The notes below the pieces were generated by a model that ran no database searches, was not told the DNA's origin, and worked only from the letters and a program-made list of their open reading frames with translations. The translations under genes were made by a program, and so were the position numbers. Source: Flavobacteriales bacterium (GTDB lineage: Bacteria > Bacteroidota > Bacteroidia > UBA10329). Taken from it: a stretch of DNA of 64,000 nucleotides. Shown piece by piece: positions 43,465 to 53,068 of this stretch (position 1 is its first letter; each line of letters begins with the position of its first letter). The stretch spans positions 1 to 64,000 of the forward strand of contig JACJZP010000003.1 in assembly GCA_020635535.1 (NCBI GenBank). The letters are read 5' to 3'.

Positions 43465-44733
43465 ATGCCTTATCTCAAGGAAGAACTGCTACATCATATT
43501 TGGCAACATCGGTTGTTCGACCACAATGGGTTGAAAACCGTTGGTGGTCAACCAATTGAAGTTCTAAAAGTTGGTACGCTCAATTCCAACGCTGGACCCG
43601 ATTTTCAGAATGCTCGAATAAAAGTAGATGCCACAGAATGGGTGGGAAATGTGGAAATACACATCAAAAGCTCGGATTGGTTGAGGCACGGGCATCAGGA
43701 TGATGCGGCATATTCCAACATTATTCTTCATGTGGTTTTTGAAGACGACCTGAAAGAACCGCTTGGCCAATTCCCTACGTTGGAATTGAAGCATTTGGTC
43801 TCTGACCAAGTTCTGAGACGCTATGAGAACTTAGACACATCTTCAGACGAACTCCCTTGCGGAAAACGGTTTTTGGAAGTTCCGGACCTGGTGCGTTCGG
43901 CTTGGCTCGATTCGCTGCTTATTGGTAGGCTTCAGCGCAAATCGGAATGGATGAGCCATTTGGTTGAAGCATGCGAAGGCGATCTGGAGCAGGCTTTCAC
44001 GGTAGTGGTTTTCCAAGCATTCGGAATGAAAGTGAATGCCGAACCATTTGAACAACTGGCCAAACATATTCCATGGAAAGTGTTTTCCAAACATCAGGAC
44101 AACCTCTTTCAGCTCGAAGCGCTGCTTTTTGGAACGGCTGGATTTCTCAGCAATCCAAAAGATGATTATCAGAAAGCGTTGAATAAGGAGTTTGATTTCC
44201 TTTTGCATAAATATCAACTCAAACCTTTGGATGTTACTCTGTGGAAGTTTCTCCGTTTACGCCCTGCAAATTTTCCCACGGTTCGTTTGGCGCAGTTGGC
44301 GGCTTTGTTTCAATCAACTGGGGCGTTTTTCAATTGGTTTTCCAACCAGAAGGAAATCGATCCGAAACAGCTAATGCTTGAGCCGTCATCTTATTGGAAG
44401 AATCACTACAATTTCGGAACGGAATCTAAACCGAAATCAAAGCGAATTGGTAAAACCGTGGCGCGGAATATCATCATCAATGCTGTGGCGCCATTCTTAT
44501 TTGTTACGGCCCATCGCCAAGCAAAACCGGAACTGCAAGACCATGCTTTGAACCTTTTGCAGCAACTCGAATCCGAAAGCAACGTTAAAGTCAATGCGTT
44601 TGTAAATGAGGGTTTGAAGGTTCGGAATGCCGCGGAATCGCAGGCGCTTATCGAACTCAAAACCCACTTTTGCGACCACAAAAAATGCCTAACTTGCAGC
44701 ATAGGTGCTAATATTCTGAAGAGAGGATCATGA
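43465..44733 (+). CDS. DUF2851 family protein
   Basis: The 422-residue protein has the DUF2851 start: LKEELLHHIWQHRLFD, LNSNAGPDFQNARIKVDATEW and VGNVEIHIKSSDWLRHGH, then NIILHVVFEDD. It ends with a cysteine cluster CDHKKCLTCSIG. The family is widespread in Bacteroidota and has no established function. No signal peptide or membrane helix is visible. It overlaps the following PspC gene by four bases (ATGA), indicating coupled translation. Confidence 0.88.
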   Translation: MPYLKEELLHHIWQHRLFDHNGLKTVGGQPIEVLKVGTLNSNAGPDFQNARIKVDATEWVGNVEIHIKSSDWLRHGHQDDAAYSNIILHVVFEDDLKEPLGQFPTLELKHLVSDQVLRRYENLDTSSDELPCGKRFLEVPDLVRSAWLDSLLIGRLQRKSEWMSHLVEACEGDLEQAFTVVVFQAFGMKVNAEPFEQLAKHIPWKVFSKHQDNLFQLEALLFGTAGFLSNPKDDYQKALNKEFDFLLHKYQLKPLDVTLWKFLRLRPANFPTVRLAQLAALFQSTGAFFNWFSNQKEIDPKQLMLEPSSYWKNHYNFGTESKPKSKRIGKTVARNIIINAVAPFLFVTAHRQAKPELQDHALNLLQQLESESNVKVNAFVNEGLKVRNAAESQALIELKTHFCDHKKCLTCSIGANILKRGS

Positions 44734-44975
44734 GTTCTGAAGAGAAGAACAAGGTTGTTTCACTACTTGAATTCCAGTTATTCGGGGTGTGTTCTTGGCT
44801 TGGTGATAAGCTTGGAATCAAGGCAACAAGTATTCGCATTTACTTTATCTACCTCTCGTTTTTCACATTTGGTTCTCCTATTATCGTGTATTTCATTGCC
44901 TCCTTTGTTCTGGAACATAAACACTTTTTTAAGCCTACTGTGCAGCCCAAGCGCAGAAGTGTTTGGGATCTATGA
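44730..44975 (+). CDS. PspC domain protein
   Basis: The 81-residue protein has a cytoplasmic start and then a PspC-type segment (VCSWLGDKLGIKATSIRIYF) running into one hydrophobic helix (IYLSFFTFGSPIIVYFIASF) and a basic tail. PspC domains occur in membrane-stress regulators; this minimal one carries only the domain itself. It overlaps the DUF2851 stop and precedes a potassium channel gene by 15 bases. Confidence 0.85.
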   Translation: MSSEEKNKVVSLLEFQLFGVCSWLGDKLGIKATSIRIYFIYLSFFTFGSPIIVYFIASFVLEHKHFFKPTVQPKRRSVWDL

Positions 44976-44990
44976 TGTTTCTTTGAGGCC

Positions 44991-46004
44991 GTGAACAGAC
45001 AGATTCGGTCAATATATTTTCCATTCATCGTGATCATTGCGCTATTTCTTACGGGAGTAGCCGGCTTCATGGTCATAGAGGATTTTACCTTCTGGGACTC
45101 ACTTTATATGACGGTAATAACCATTAGCACCGTTGGGTTCAGCGAGGTTAAACCGCTTTCTTTTGAAGGTCGCATCTTCACCGTATTTCTCATAATGAGC
45201 AGTTTCGGTACATTCGCGTACACCATCACGGAGATAACGAAATACGTTATTGATGGCGAATTCAGAAGACTGCTTTTACACTATCGCGTGGACAGAACTA
45301 TTGGGAAACTCACAGGACACACCATCATTTGCGGTTATGGCCGAAATGGGAAACAGGCATATCAGACCCTGATAGAAAGTGGTGTGACCTGCGTTGTGGT
45401 GGAAAAGGACAAAGGCATTATTTCCGAGTTGATGGAAGCCAACCATATTCTGTATGTAGAGGGCGATGCTACGCAGGATGAGGTACTGGCCCGTGCCGGG
45501 ATAAAGGAGGCTGGAGCATTGATAACTTCGCTTCCGAATGATGCAGACAACTTGTTTGTGGTGTTAACTGCACGAGTTTGCAACGACAAGATCAAAATAA
45601 TCAGCCGTGCTTCCGAGGATAATTCTGATACAAAGCTGCGACATGCTGGTGTAAACAACGTTATTATGCCCGATCGTGTTGGTGGTGCGCACATGGCGCA
45701 GCTGGTTGTAAAGCCAGATGTGGTCGAATTTATTGACCTGCTCATCGGTCAATCTTCTGTAGAAACGCATATCGAGGAAATTCCATGTCAGTCGCTGCCA
45801 AAAAGCTACTTCGGAAGAAGCATCAAGGACCTTGATGTTCGGAAAAAGTGGGGAGCGAACATCGTTGGCTTCAAGACGGAAGAAGGAGAATATGTTTTCA
45901 ATCCGTCACCCGACACATTGATTCAGAAAGGCTCTAAGCTTTTCGTGTTGGGAACCATGGAAGAGATCCGGAACATGAAGAACGACATAACCAAAGGTTC
46001 GTGA
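44991..46004 (+). CDS. Potassium channel with regulatory RCK (TrkA-N and TrkA-C) domains
   Basis: The 337-residue protein has two membrane helices around a pore loop with selectivity-filter sequence TISTVGFSEV (TVGF at 47-50), an RCK N domain with a Rossmann motif (HTIICGYGRNGKQA) and a C-terminal TrkA-C domain (SKLFVLGTMEEIRNM). This is the MthK-like plan: a tetrameric potassium channel gated by a cytosolic ligand ring. The filter is TVGF rather than TVGY, a change known in some channels. The start is GTG at 44991. Its stop overlaps the start of the following reductase gene by four bases (GTGA). Confidence 0.9.
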   Translation: MNRQIRSIYFPFIVIIALFLTGVAGFMVIEDFTFWDSLYMTVITISTVGFSEVKPLSFEGRIFTVFLIMSSFGTFAYTITEITKYVIDGEFRRLLLHYRVDRTIGKLTGHTIICGYGRNGKQAYQTLIESGVTCVVVEKDKGIISELMEANHILYVEGDATQDEVLARAGIKEAGALITSLPNDADNLFVVLTARVCNDKIKIISRASEDNSDTKLRHAGVNNVIMPDRVGGAHMAQLVVKPDVVEFIDLLIGQSSVETHIEEIPCQSLPKSYFGRSIKDLDVRKKWGANIVGFKTEEGEYVFNPSPDTLIQKGSKLFVLGTMEEIRNMKNDITKGS

Positions 46005-46912
46005 AGAAGATTCTAGTTACTGGTTCCAACGGCCTTCTAGGTCAAAAACTCGTTTACAAACTCAAGGATAGGGCAGATGTAGAGTTGATCGCCACCGCTC
46101 GTGGCGAAAACCGATTGCTGGACCAAAGTGGGTATCAGTTTCTCTCCATGGACATTTGCAATAAGCAGAATGTGGATGAGGTGATTGACCAGGTAAAACC
46201 TGACTACATCATTCACACTGCAGCAATGACCCATGTGGATGATTGTGAATTGGACCATGACGCCTGCGACAAGGCAAACGTGGATGCGGTGCAATACATC
46301 GTTGATGCTGCTGAAAGGAATAACTCCCATCTCGTTCATATCTCAACCGATTTTATCTTCAATGGAGAAGAGGGTCCTTATGATGAAGAGGGAATTGCCG
46401 ACCCCTTGAGCTACTATGGTAACGCCAAGTGGAAAGGCGAGCAGATAGTTCAGAATAGCAAATTGCGATGGGCGATTCTCAGAACCGTTCTTGTTTACGG
46501 AATCGTGGACAACATGAGCCGATCCAATATTGTTTTGTGGGCAAAAGGGGCACTTGAAAAGGGTAATCCGATAAATGTGGTAGACGACCAATTCCGGTCG
46601 CCAACATTGGCTGAAGACCTTGCAGATGGTTGCATTCTGGCGGTAGATAAGAATGCCACAGGCATTTACAACATCTCAGGCAAAGACCAATATTCCATTA
46701 TTGATCTGGTACGGACCGTAGCAGACTATTATGGATTGGATAAAAGCTTGATCAATCCGGTTTCATCAGAAACACTTAATCAACCAGCGAAACGACCGCC
46801 CATTACAGGTTTCATTTTGGATAAGGCCAGAAGAGAATTGGGTTATGATCCGCACAGCTTCACCGAAGGAATAGCCATTATGGAGAAGCAGATGGAAGCA
46901 ATGAAGAACTAG
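46001..46912 (+). CDS. RmlD-like NAD(P)-dependent reductase/epimerase (SDR family)
   Basis: The 303-residue protein opens with the dinucleotide motif KKILVTGSNGLLGQKLVYKL and has IIHTAAMTHVDDCE, HISTDFIFNGEEGPY and the catalytic YYGNAKWKGE (Tyr, Lys). This is the RmlD/extended short-chain dehydrogenase pattern seen in dTDP-4-dehydrorhamnose reductases. No other rhamnose genes are nearby, so the substrate is open. It starts with GTG inside the end of the channel gene. Confidence 0.87.
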   Translation: MKKILVTGSNGLLGQKLVYKLKDRADVELIATARGENRLLDQSGYQFLSMDICNKQNVDEVIDQVKPDYIIHTAAMTHVDDCELDHDACDKANVDAVQYIVDAAERNNSHLVHISTDFIFNGEEGPYDEEGIADPLSYYGNAKWKGEQIVQNSKLRWAILRTVLVYGIVDNMSRSNIVLWAKGALEKGNPINVVDDQFRSPTLAEDLADGCILAVDKNATGIYNISGKDQYSIIDLVRTVADYYGLDKSLINPVSSETLNQPAKRPPITGFILDKARRELGYDPHSFTEGIAIMEKQMEAMKN

Positions 46913-46946
46913 TTCGCTTCATTCCAGCTTGTCCCATTCAAACCTT

Positions 46947-46954
46947 TACATTTG
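46947..46954 (+). promoter_or_regulatory. -7 promoter element TACATTTG for the AGCS symporter gene
   Basis: TACATTTG matches TAnnTTTG and lies 37 bases before the ATG at 46992. Confidence 0.55.
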
Positions 46955-46991
46955 CTCATAACCATCTAATCACAAAAGCTTAATAGACCTT

Positions 46992-48584
46992 ATGAAGAGA
47001 TTCACGATTCTACTTTCATCACTGTTAGTTCCGTTCCTGACAATGGCCCAAGAAGAAATGGGGCTGGATCAGAAAATCGATAAGGTTTTTGGAGATTACA
47101 CTGGTTGGTTTGTCAACGCCATTTTTGCCAGTGTTCCTGTTGGAGAGGTTAGTGTTCCATGGGTTCTGTTCCCATTGATCTTGGGCGCTTTGTATTTCAC
47201 TGTCATGTTCAAAGTTCCAGGCATCCGATTGTTCGGAACGGCCATCAACACGGTTCGGGGCAAATACGAGCACGTTGAGGAAATGGACGCAGCGCTTAAT
47301 ATTGTTGATGGTGATGAACCAGACACGATTCGTGTTGAGGGGGCTGATGGCGAAGTGAATCACTTTCAGGCGCTTACTGCGGCACTCTCTGCAACTGTTG
47401 GTCTTGGAAACATTGCGGGTGTGGCCGTTGCCGTGGCCATTGGCGGGCCAGGAGCTACGTTTTGGATGATCTTGGCAGGATTGCTTGGGATGTCATCCAA
47501 GTTTGTGGAATGTACTCTTGGAGTTCGTTTTAGGGAAGTTGATGCATCGGGTCGCGTTTACGGAGGCCCAATGTATTACCTCTCAAAAGGACTTTCTACC
47601 AAAAACATGGCTGGGCTCGGAAAGGTACTTGCGGTGTTGTTTGCCATTATGTGCGTTGGTGGTTCGTTCGGAGGTGGTAATATGTTCCAATCCAATCAGG
47701 CGGCAAGTATTTTCTTGAATTCCATGGGCGTTGAGTCTGCTTACGGAGGAACCGTTTTCGGACTCATTATGGCTGTTCTGGTCGGAGTTGTTATTCTTGG
47801 TGGAATACAGCGAATTGCTTCTGTAACTGAGAAGATCGTGCCGTTTATGGCGGTGATCTACGTTGGTGCTGCACTTATGATCATCTTCATGAACTTCGAG
47901 CACATTCCAGCCGCATTCGGAGCCATTTTCTCTGGTGCGTTCACAGGTGCTGGAATCATTGGTGGAGGAATTGGTGTGCTAATTCAGGGTTTCAGGAGAG
48001 CGGCATTCTCGAATGAGGCAGGAATCGGTTCGGCCGCAATTGCTCACTCTGCTGTAAGAACCAAGCACCCAGCATCTGAAGGGGTTGTGGCGCTGCTGGA
48101 GCCTTTCATAGACACGGTTGTAATCTGTACCATGACGGCCCTTGTAATCGTCATCTATAATATTGAAGGAGCGTTTCAATATGGCGATGCCGGAGGCAAT
48201 GCGGTTATAGATGGTGTTGGCACCCTTTCTGGAGTTGATCTTACCACCCACATATTCGAAAGTGCCATCCCACATTTTTCAATAGTGTTGACAATAGCGG
48301 TGGTGTTATTTGCCTTCTCTACCATGATATCGTGGTCATATTATGGTCTACAATCTTGGACCTACCTTTTTGGGAAATCGCAACGTAATGAGATTATTTA
48401 CAAAGTGTTGTTCTGCCTTTTCGTAGTGGTTGGAGCTGCATCCAACATGGGCAGTGTGCTCAACTTTTCAGACGCCATGATCTTTGCCATGATGGTTCCG
48501 AACATGATCGGACTCTTCATTCTGGCCCCTTACGTTCGTGAAGAGCTGGGCAAGTATCTCAGTGCAATTAAGAACAAAGGATAG
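46992..48584 (+). CDS. Alanine or glycine:cation symporter (AGCS family)
   Basis: The 530-residue protein has a signal-like first helix, a periplasmic loop, and about ten further hydrophobic segments. It contains the AGCS signatures TALSATVGLGNIAGVAVAVA and GGPGATFWMILAGLLGMSSKFVECTLG, then VYGGPMYYLSKG and GFRRAAFSNEAGIGSAAIAH. It takes up alanine or glycine with sodium. Together with NhaD this suggests use of a sodium gradient. It appears to be a single-gene unit with its own promoter. Confidence 0.93.
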   Translation: MKRFTILLSSLLVPFLTMAQEEMGLDQKIDKVFGDYTGWFVNAIFASVPVGEVSVPWVLFPLILGALYFTVMFKVPGIRLFGTAINTVRGKYEHVEEMDAALNIVDGDEPDTIRVEGADGEVNHFQALTAALSATVGLGNIAGVAVAVAIGGPGATFWMILAGLLGMSSKFVECTLGVRFREVDASGRVYGGPMYYLSKGLSTKNMAGLGKVLAVLFAIMCVGGSFGGGNMFQSNQAASIFLNSMGVESAYGGTVFGLIMAVLVGVVILGGIQRIASVTEKIVPFMAVIYVGAALMIIFMNFEHIPAAFGAIFSGAFTGAGIIGGGIGVLIQGFRRAAFSNEAGIGSAAIAHSAVRTKHPASEGVVALLEPFIDTVVICTMTALVIVIYNIEGAFQYGDAGGNAVIDGVGTLSGVDLTTHIFESAIPHFSIVLTIAVVLFAFSTMISWSYYGLQSWTYLFGKSQRNEIIYKVLFCLFVVVGAASNMGSVLNFSDAMIFAMMVPNMIGLFILAPYVREELGKYLSAIKNKG

Positions 48585-48613
48585 TTTCCTTTATCCGCTT
48601 TTTACGACTAAGC

Positions 48614-48645
48614 TTTGTTGGGGATGACAACAATTTGTACATTCG
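48614..48645 (+). promoter_or_regulatory. Likely promoter for the helix-hairpin-helix gene (TTTG...TACATTCG)
   Basis: TTTG at 48614-48617 and TACATTCG at 48638-48645 (one mismatch to TAnnTTTG) are spaced by 20 bases. The ATG at 48670 is 25 bases downstream. Confidence 0.45.
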
Positions 48646-48669
48646 GTTCAGGAATTGATTCTGAACTGA

Positions 48670-49584
48670 ATGTTACCCGAATGGTTTAGAGAGTATCTGT
48701 CATTTCATCGGACAGAAAGGTTGGGTGTTATCGCGTTGTCGGTAATACTGGTTCTGTTGGTTTGTTTCAATGTTTATCAAAGAGTTTTCTGGAGGTCGGA
48801 TTTTGAAAGGATACAACTTGAGTTCGGTCCGAGGATCGTTGAATTCGTAGCTAAACATGATTCAATTCACGAACAGAACTTCCAACAACACCAACCCTGG
48901 TTGCCGCAGACCATTGACTATTTCGCTTTTGACCCCAATACGCTGGATAGTTCAGGGTGGGTGAAACTCGGTTTCAGTCCGAAGCAGACGGCAGCCATTC
49001 TAAAATATCGTAATGCAGGTGCGGTCTTCAGAAAAAAGGAAGACATCAAAAGGCTATTTGTTGTAGATGAGGAGAAGTATGCCGAGTTGGAACCGTTCAT
49101 CACCATCAATGAACTTCCTGATAAACCAAACCCGAGTAAAGAATTCAAAGCCTTTGAGGCTACAAGAGACCAGAAGTTCGAACCCGTAATTGTTGAACTC
49201 AATGCTGCCGATACGGCCCAATTACAGCACCTTTATGGTATTGGTCCATCTTTCGCCAAACGAATTGTGAAGTATCGGGAACTGCTGGGCGGTTACATCT
49301 CGAAAGAACAGGTGTTGGAAGTTTACGGAATGGATTCAGCGCGTTATTTGCCCATTGCAGAAAGCCTATTGGTTGATACAGCTTATCGTGTACGCATCAA
49401 CATCAACACGGCCGATTTCAAAACACTCCTTCGCCACCCTTATCTTAACAAGAATCAGGTGAATGCAATCATCAACTATCGGAAACAGCATGGCACATTT
49501 CAGTCAATTTCCCAGCTCCAGAACATCCATTTGTTAAAAGGAGAACCTTATCGTAAAATTGCACCCTATTTCACGGTGCAGTAA
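48670..49584 (+). CDS. Membrane-anchored ComEA-like helix-hairpin-helix protein
   Basis: The 304-residue protein has one membrane helix near the N-terminus (ERLGVIALSVILVLLVCFNV, about 16-35), then three helix-hairpin-helix units: WVKLGFSPKQTAAILKYRNA, LYGIGPSFAKRIVKYREL and LRHPYLNKNQVNAIINYRKQ. ComEA-type domains bind DNA during natural transformation; in Bacteroidota this three-repeat type is common, but its role is not established. No other competence genes are near. Its stop overlaps the apt start by one base (TAATG). Confidence 0.87.
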   Translation: MLPEWFREYLSFHRTERLGVIALSVILVLLVCFNVYQRVFWRSDFERIQLEFGPRIVEFVAKHDSIHEQNFQQHQPWLPQTIDYFAFDPNTLDSSGWVKLGFSPKQTAAILKYRNAGAVFRKKEDIKRLFVVDEEKYAELEPFITINELPDKPNPSKEFKAFEATRDQKFEPVIVELNAADTAQLQHLYGIGPSFAKRIVKYRELLGGYISKEQVLEVYGMDSARYLPIAESLLVDTAYRVRININTADFKTLLRHPYLNKNQVNAIINYRKQHGTFQSISQLQNIHLLKGEPYRKIAPYFTVQ

Positions 49585-50111
49585 TGCTCGAAACACGGAT
49601 AAAACAGGCGATAAGAGATGTTCCGGATTTCCCGAAACCGGGAATTCTTTTCAAGGACATCACGCCAATACTTCTTGACCACAAACTGTGTGTTGACATA
49701 GCCGAGAACATAGCAACTCAGGTTGCCGATTGGAAAGTTGACGCTATTGTTGGCGTGGAAAGTCGTGGATTCCTTTTCGGGATGATGGTGGCGCAGGCTC
49801 TTAAAGTGCCGTTCATACCCGTTCGCAAAAAAGGAAAGTTGCCCTATGCAACAGTATCTCACGAATACGAATTGGAATACGGAACGGCAATCGTTGAGAT
49901 GCATACAGATGCGATTAAGTCAGGTTGGAATGTATTGATACATGATGACCTGTTGGCAACTGGAGGAACGGCCTGCGCTGCTGCTGAACTCATTCAGAAA
50001 CAGAATGGAACAGTGGCAGGTTTTGCCTTTATTGTGACCTTGGATTTTTTAAATGGAAAAGATGAGCTGATGAAGTATTCAAAGAACTTTATCAGCCTTG
50101 TAAACTACTGA
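49584..50111 (+). CDS. apt: Adenine phosphoribosyltransferase
   Basis: The 175-residue protein begins RIKQAIRDVPDFPKPGILFKD, has VGVESRGFLFG and the PRPP-binding motif VLIHDDLLATGGTACAAAEL. It makes AMP from adenine and PRPP in purine salvage. The ATG at 49584 overlaps the stop of the preceding gene by one base, and an acyl-CoA dehydrogenase gene follows after 3 bases. Confidence 0.95.
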   Translation: MLETRIKQAIRDVPDFPKPGILFKDITPILLDHKLCVDIAENIATQVADWKVDAIVGVESRGFLFGMMVAQALKVPFIPVRKKGKLPYATVSHEYELEYGTAIVEMHTDAIKSGWNVLIHDDLLATGGTACAAAELIQKQNGTVAGFAFIVTLDFLNGKDELMKYSKNFISLVNY

Positions 50112-50114
50112 TAG

Positions 50115-51260
50115 ATGGATTTTTCACAGAGCGAAAGCCAAAAGATGATCGCTGACATGTGTCGCGATTTTGCCGAGAAGAACATACGCCCAAAAATGAT
50201 GGAGTGGGATGAAAGCCAGGAATTTCCTGTTCCACTTTTTAAGGAAATGGGTCAGCTTGGGCTTATGGGAATTCTGGTGCCAGAAGAGTACGGTGGTGCT
50301 GGTCTGGGTTACTTTGAATACGTTACAGCTCTTACCGAAATTGGTAGCGTTTGCGGAAGTATTGGCCTATCTGTTGCTGCACATAACTCGCTTTGTACAG
50401 GTCACATCCTTCAGCATGCCAATGAAGAACAGAAGAATAGATGGTTGCCGAAATTGGCAACTGGAGAATGGATCGGTGCATGGGGTTTAACGGAACACAA
50501 CACGGGTTCAGATTCTGGCGGTATGGCCACAACTGCTGTTAAAGATGGTGAGTATTGGGTGATCAATGGAGCAAAGAACTTCATCACACACGCAATTTCT
50601 GGAGACATAGCTGTGGTTATGACCAGAACAGGAGAGAAAGGCGATTCGCATGGCATGACTGCGTTCGCAGTAGAAAAAGGAACTCCGGGTTTTTCGTCAG
50701 GTAAGAAAGAGAACAAATTGGGAATGCGGGCTTCCGAAACGGCAGAGCTCATCTTCCAAGATTGCCGGGTACATGAAAGCAACATGATCGGTCAGGAAGG
50801 AGAAGGATTCATTCAGGCCATGAAAGTGCTCGATGGTGGTAGAATTTCCATTGCAGCACTCTCATTGGGCATAGCCCGTGGAGCCATTCATGCGGCCACG
50901 AAATACGCCAAAGAGCGTGAGCAGTTCGGACAACCAATTGCCAATTTCCAAGCCATTGGGTTCAAGCTGGCAGACCTTTACACGGAATATGAAGCAGCAG
51001 AGCTACTTACCTTCCAGGCAGCTGACCTCAAGAATCGCGGGCAGAAAGTGACCACAAAATCGGCTATTGCCAAGTACTATGCATCAGAAGTAGCTGTTAG
51101 AGCTGGAAATGAAGCGGTTCAGATCTTTGGCGGTTATGGTTACACAAAGGATTTCCCGGCAGAGAAGTACTATCGCGATAGTAAACTTTGCACCATTGGT
51201 GAGGGAACTTCAGAGATTCAGAAACTCGTCATTGCAAAGAATATTCTGAAAGAGTCGTAG
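50115..51260 (+). CDS. Acyl-CoA dehydrogenase (second copy)
   Basis: The 381-residue protein has the same domain order as the enzyme at 8449-9591, with WGLTEHNTGSDSGG, FITHAISGD, DGGRISIAALSLGIARG, IFGGYGYTKDFPAE and the catalytic glutamate in CTIGEGTSEIQ (Glu363). The two copies differ in many positions, so they are old paralogues with probably different acyl substrates. It follows apt by 3 bases. Confidence 0.92.
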   Translation: MDFSQSESQKMIADMCRDFAEKNIRPKMMEWDESQEFPVPLFKEMGQLGLMGILVPEEYGGAGLGYFEYVTALTEIGSVCGSIGLSVAAHNSLCTGHILQHANEEQKNRWLPKLATGEWIGAWGLTEHNTGSDSGGMATTAVKDGEYWVINGAKNFITHAISGDIAVVMTRTGEKGDSHGMTAFAVEKGTPGFSSGKKENKLGMRASETAELIFQDCRVHESNMIGQEGEGFIQAMKVLDGGRISIAALSLGIARGAIHAATKYAKEREQFGQPIANFQAIGFKLADLYTEYEAAELLTFQAADLKNRGQKVTTKSAIAKYYASEVAVRAGNEAVQIFGGYGYTKDFPAEKYYRDSKLCTIGEGTSEIQKLVIAKNILKES

Positions 51261-51291
51261 AGTTTCAGGGTTAGTTTAACTTGCCAGTGCA

Positions 51292-53061
51292 ATGCGATCA
51301 ACTGAACGGCTGCTGGCCATAATATCTGTACTTCTCGTATTCGTTTACGTGGTGTTGCGCTCCATCTATGTGGCAACTTGCCATGATGAAGCCGCTACGT
51401 TCTTTCATTACATCGTTCCTGGAAAGTTTGTTCCTTACCATGCCCATTGGGATGCCAACAACCACTTTCTCAATTCTGCCCTCAGTTGGGTGTGCTACAA
51501 GTTACTCGGGCCGGCACAGTGGTCCATTCGTTTGCCAAACGTATTGTCGTTCTTGATCTATGGTTATTTCAGCATACGCATCTCAGAACAGATAAAGAAC
51601 AGCCTCATCAGATGGATGGTGTTTCTTGCGCTGCTCACGGCCACTTTCCTGCTTGAATTCTTTGCAATGGCAAGGGGTTATGCCATGTCAATTGCGTTTT
51701 TCATGGCTGCTGTATTTTATGCTGGGCAGTACCTAAGATTCCAAAAACTCAAGTATCAGTTCTATCTGTGGTTTTGGATGTGGTTGGCGGTAGCTGCAAG
51801 TCTCACCCTCATCAATTCGTACCTCATTATGTTGGGGGTGGTTGTGCTTGGTCTGATTCAAGTGAAGCAGAATCGATGGAAGCATTTTCTTGCTCTTTTA
51901 TTTTTGGGCGTGCCCGTGCTGCTTGCCGCAGTGGTCTATGCCTTCGATTTAAAAGAAAAAGGACTGCTGTACACGGGGCTTGCAGACGGTTTTATAGAGG
52001 TAACCGTTCGGTCGCTTGTGCGCTATCAGCTTGACAGAGAATCAGCTCCAATTTCAAACTTGGTTACCTTGATCGGTGGGATATCTGCTGTGTTCTTGGT
52101 TTTCCATTATTTGACAAGGTCATTGAAATGGAATGCGGTTCTGTTAGCCTCAGTATTGCTCCTGTTGAATGCATTGGCATCCATTTCTCTGAATCTGCTT
52201 TTCGGAATGAATTTTCCAGAGAATCGAGTCGGTATGTATTACATCCCATTGTTCCTGATAACCGTTGCTGGAGCTTTGGATGTTTGGAGCAGTTCGAACA
52301 GGAAACTACAGTGGTTGGCATTGACCTTTTTGGTTTTTCCTGCGCATTTGGTCAAACATTTCAATTTCAATACCAGCATTCTATGGCCTCGTTGGCACGC
52401 CAGTGAAGGGATTTACAACCGTGCGGTGCAGCAACAAAGGGAAATTGGAGAAACACAGATGTTAAGTGCAGAATACTTGAATGAACTCGGTTGGGCGTAT
52501 TATAACTTCCAGAATGATGCAGAAATGCAACTCCTTCAGAGAGATCCGGTTCCAGATACCTTGGCAGACATGATCATTGGAAGGCCAGAGGACTTTGATT
52601 TCGCAACGGTTCCGTACGACACCATCTACCATGATGCTCCGAATAACGTTTATCTTCTTCGGAGAACAGTGCCCATAAACTGGTCTGAACCGAAGGATGC
52701 CCCGATCAGACAATACCAATTCAGCGGGAGTAATGAATTCTACGAGCTCGTAAATGATTCAGTATCAAAACTTCCCGGTCGTGTAGGAATGTGGGAGTTG
52801 GAAGGAGTATTTACAAGTGATGGTGGTCTTTCAGATGGCCAGCTCATCATTACATCTCAGGGGCCGAATTCTGAAGACGGAACCTACAACATGATCCCGT
52901 TGCACTGGATCCGTTCAAAATGGAATAGAGACACGATACATGTCAAACGGACCTATTATTTTTCTCCCAACGCCACCAATTTCAAGGTCTATTTCTGGAA
53001 TATTCATCAGGATTCAATTGCCTTCAATTTGATGAAGTTGAAGTTTCGGGTTCCAGAATAA
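51292..53061 (+). CDS. Multi-pass membrane protein, GT-C (ArnT/PMT-like) glycosyltransferase candidate
   Basis: The 589-residue protein has about ten to eleven hydrophobic helices in its first 370 residues and a soluble C-terminal part of about 200 residues. Between the first two helices lies an acidic pair (ATCHDEAATFFHY), followed by HAHWDANNHFLNS and ALSWVCYKLLGPAQWSIRLPN. This is the layout of GT-C glycosyltransferases of the ArnT/GT39 type, which use lipid-linked sugars and have a DE pair in the first loop. No closer family is recognised. The C-terminal domain is beta-rich and probably periplasmic. Confidence 0.65.
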   Translation: MRSTERLLAIISVLLVFVYVVLRSIYVATCHDEAATFFHYIVPGKFVPYHAHWDANNHFLNSALSWVCYKLLGPAQWSIRLPNVLSFLIYGYFSIRISEQIKNSLIRWMVFLALLTATFLLEFFAMARGYAMSIAFFMAAVFYAGQYLRFQKLKYQFYLWFWMWLAVAASLTLINSYLIMLGVVVLGLIQVKQNRWKHFLALLFLGVPVLLAAVVYAFDLKEKGLLYTGLADGFIEVTVRSLVRYQLDRESAPISNLVTLIGGISAVFLVFHYLTRSLKWNAVLLASVLLLLNALASISLNLLFGMNFPENRVGMYYIPLFLITVAGALDVWSSSNRKLQWLALTFLVFPAHLVKHFNFNTSILWPRWHASEGIYNRAVQQQREIGETQMLSAEYLNELGWAYYNFQNDAEMQLLQRDPVPDTLADMIIGRPEDFDFATVPYDTIYHDAPNNVYLLRRTVPINWSEPKDAPIRQYQFSGSNEFYELVNDSVSKLPGRVGMWELEGVFTSDGGLSDGQLIITSQGPNSEDGTYNMIPLHWIRSKWNRDTIHVKRTYYFSPNATNFKVYFWNIHQDSIAFNLMKLKFRVPE

Positions 53062-53068
53062 TGATAAA

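Noticed and set aside
8449..51260. Recent duplication of acyl-CoA dehydrogenase genes
   Set aside because: The two proteins share fold and motifs but differ throughout and lie 40 kb apart with unrelated neighbours, so they are old paralogues.
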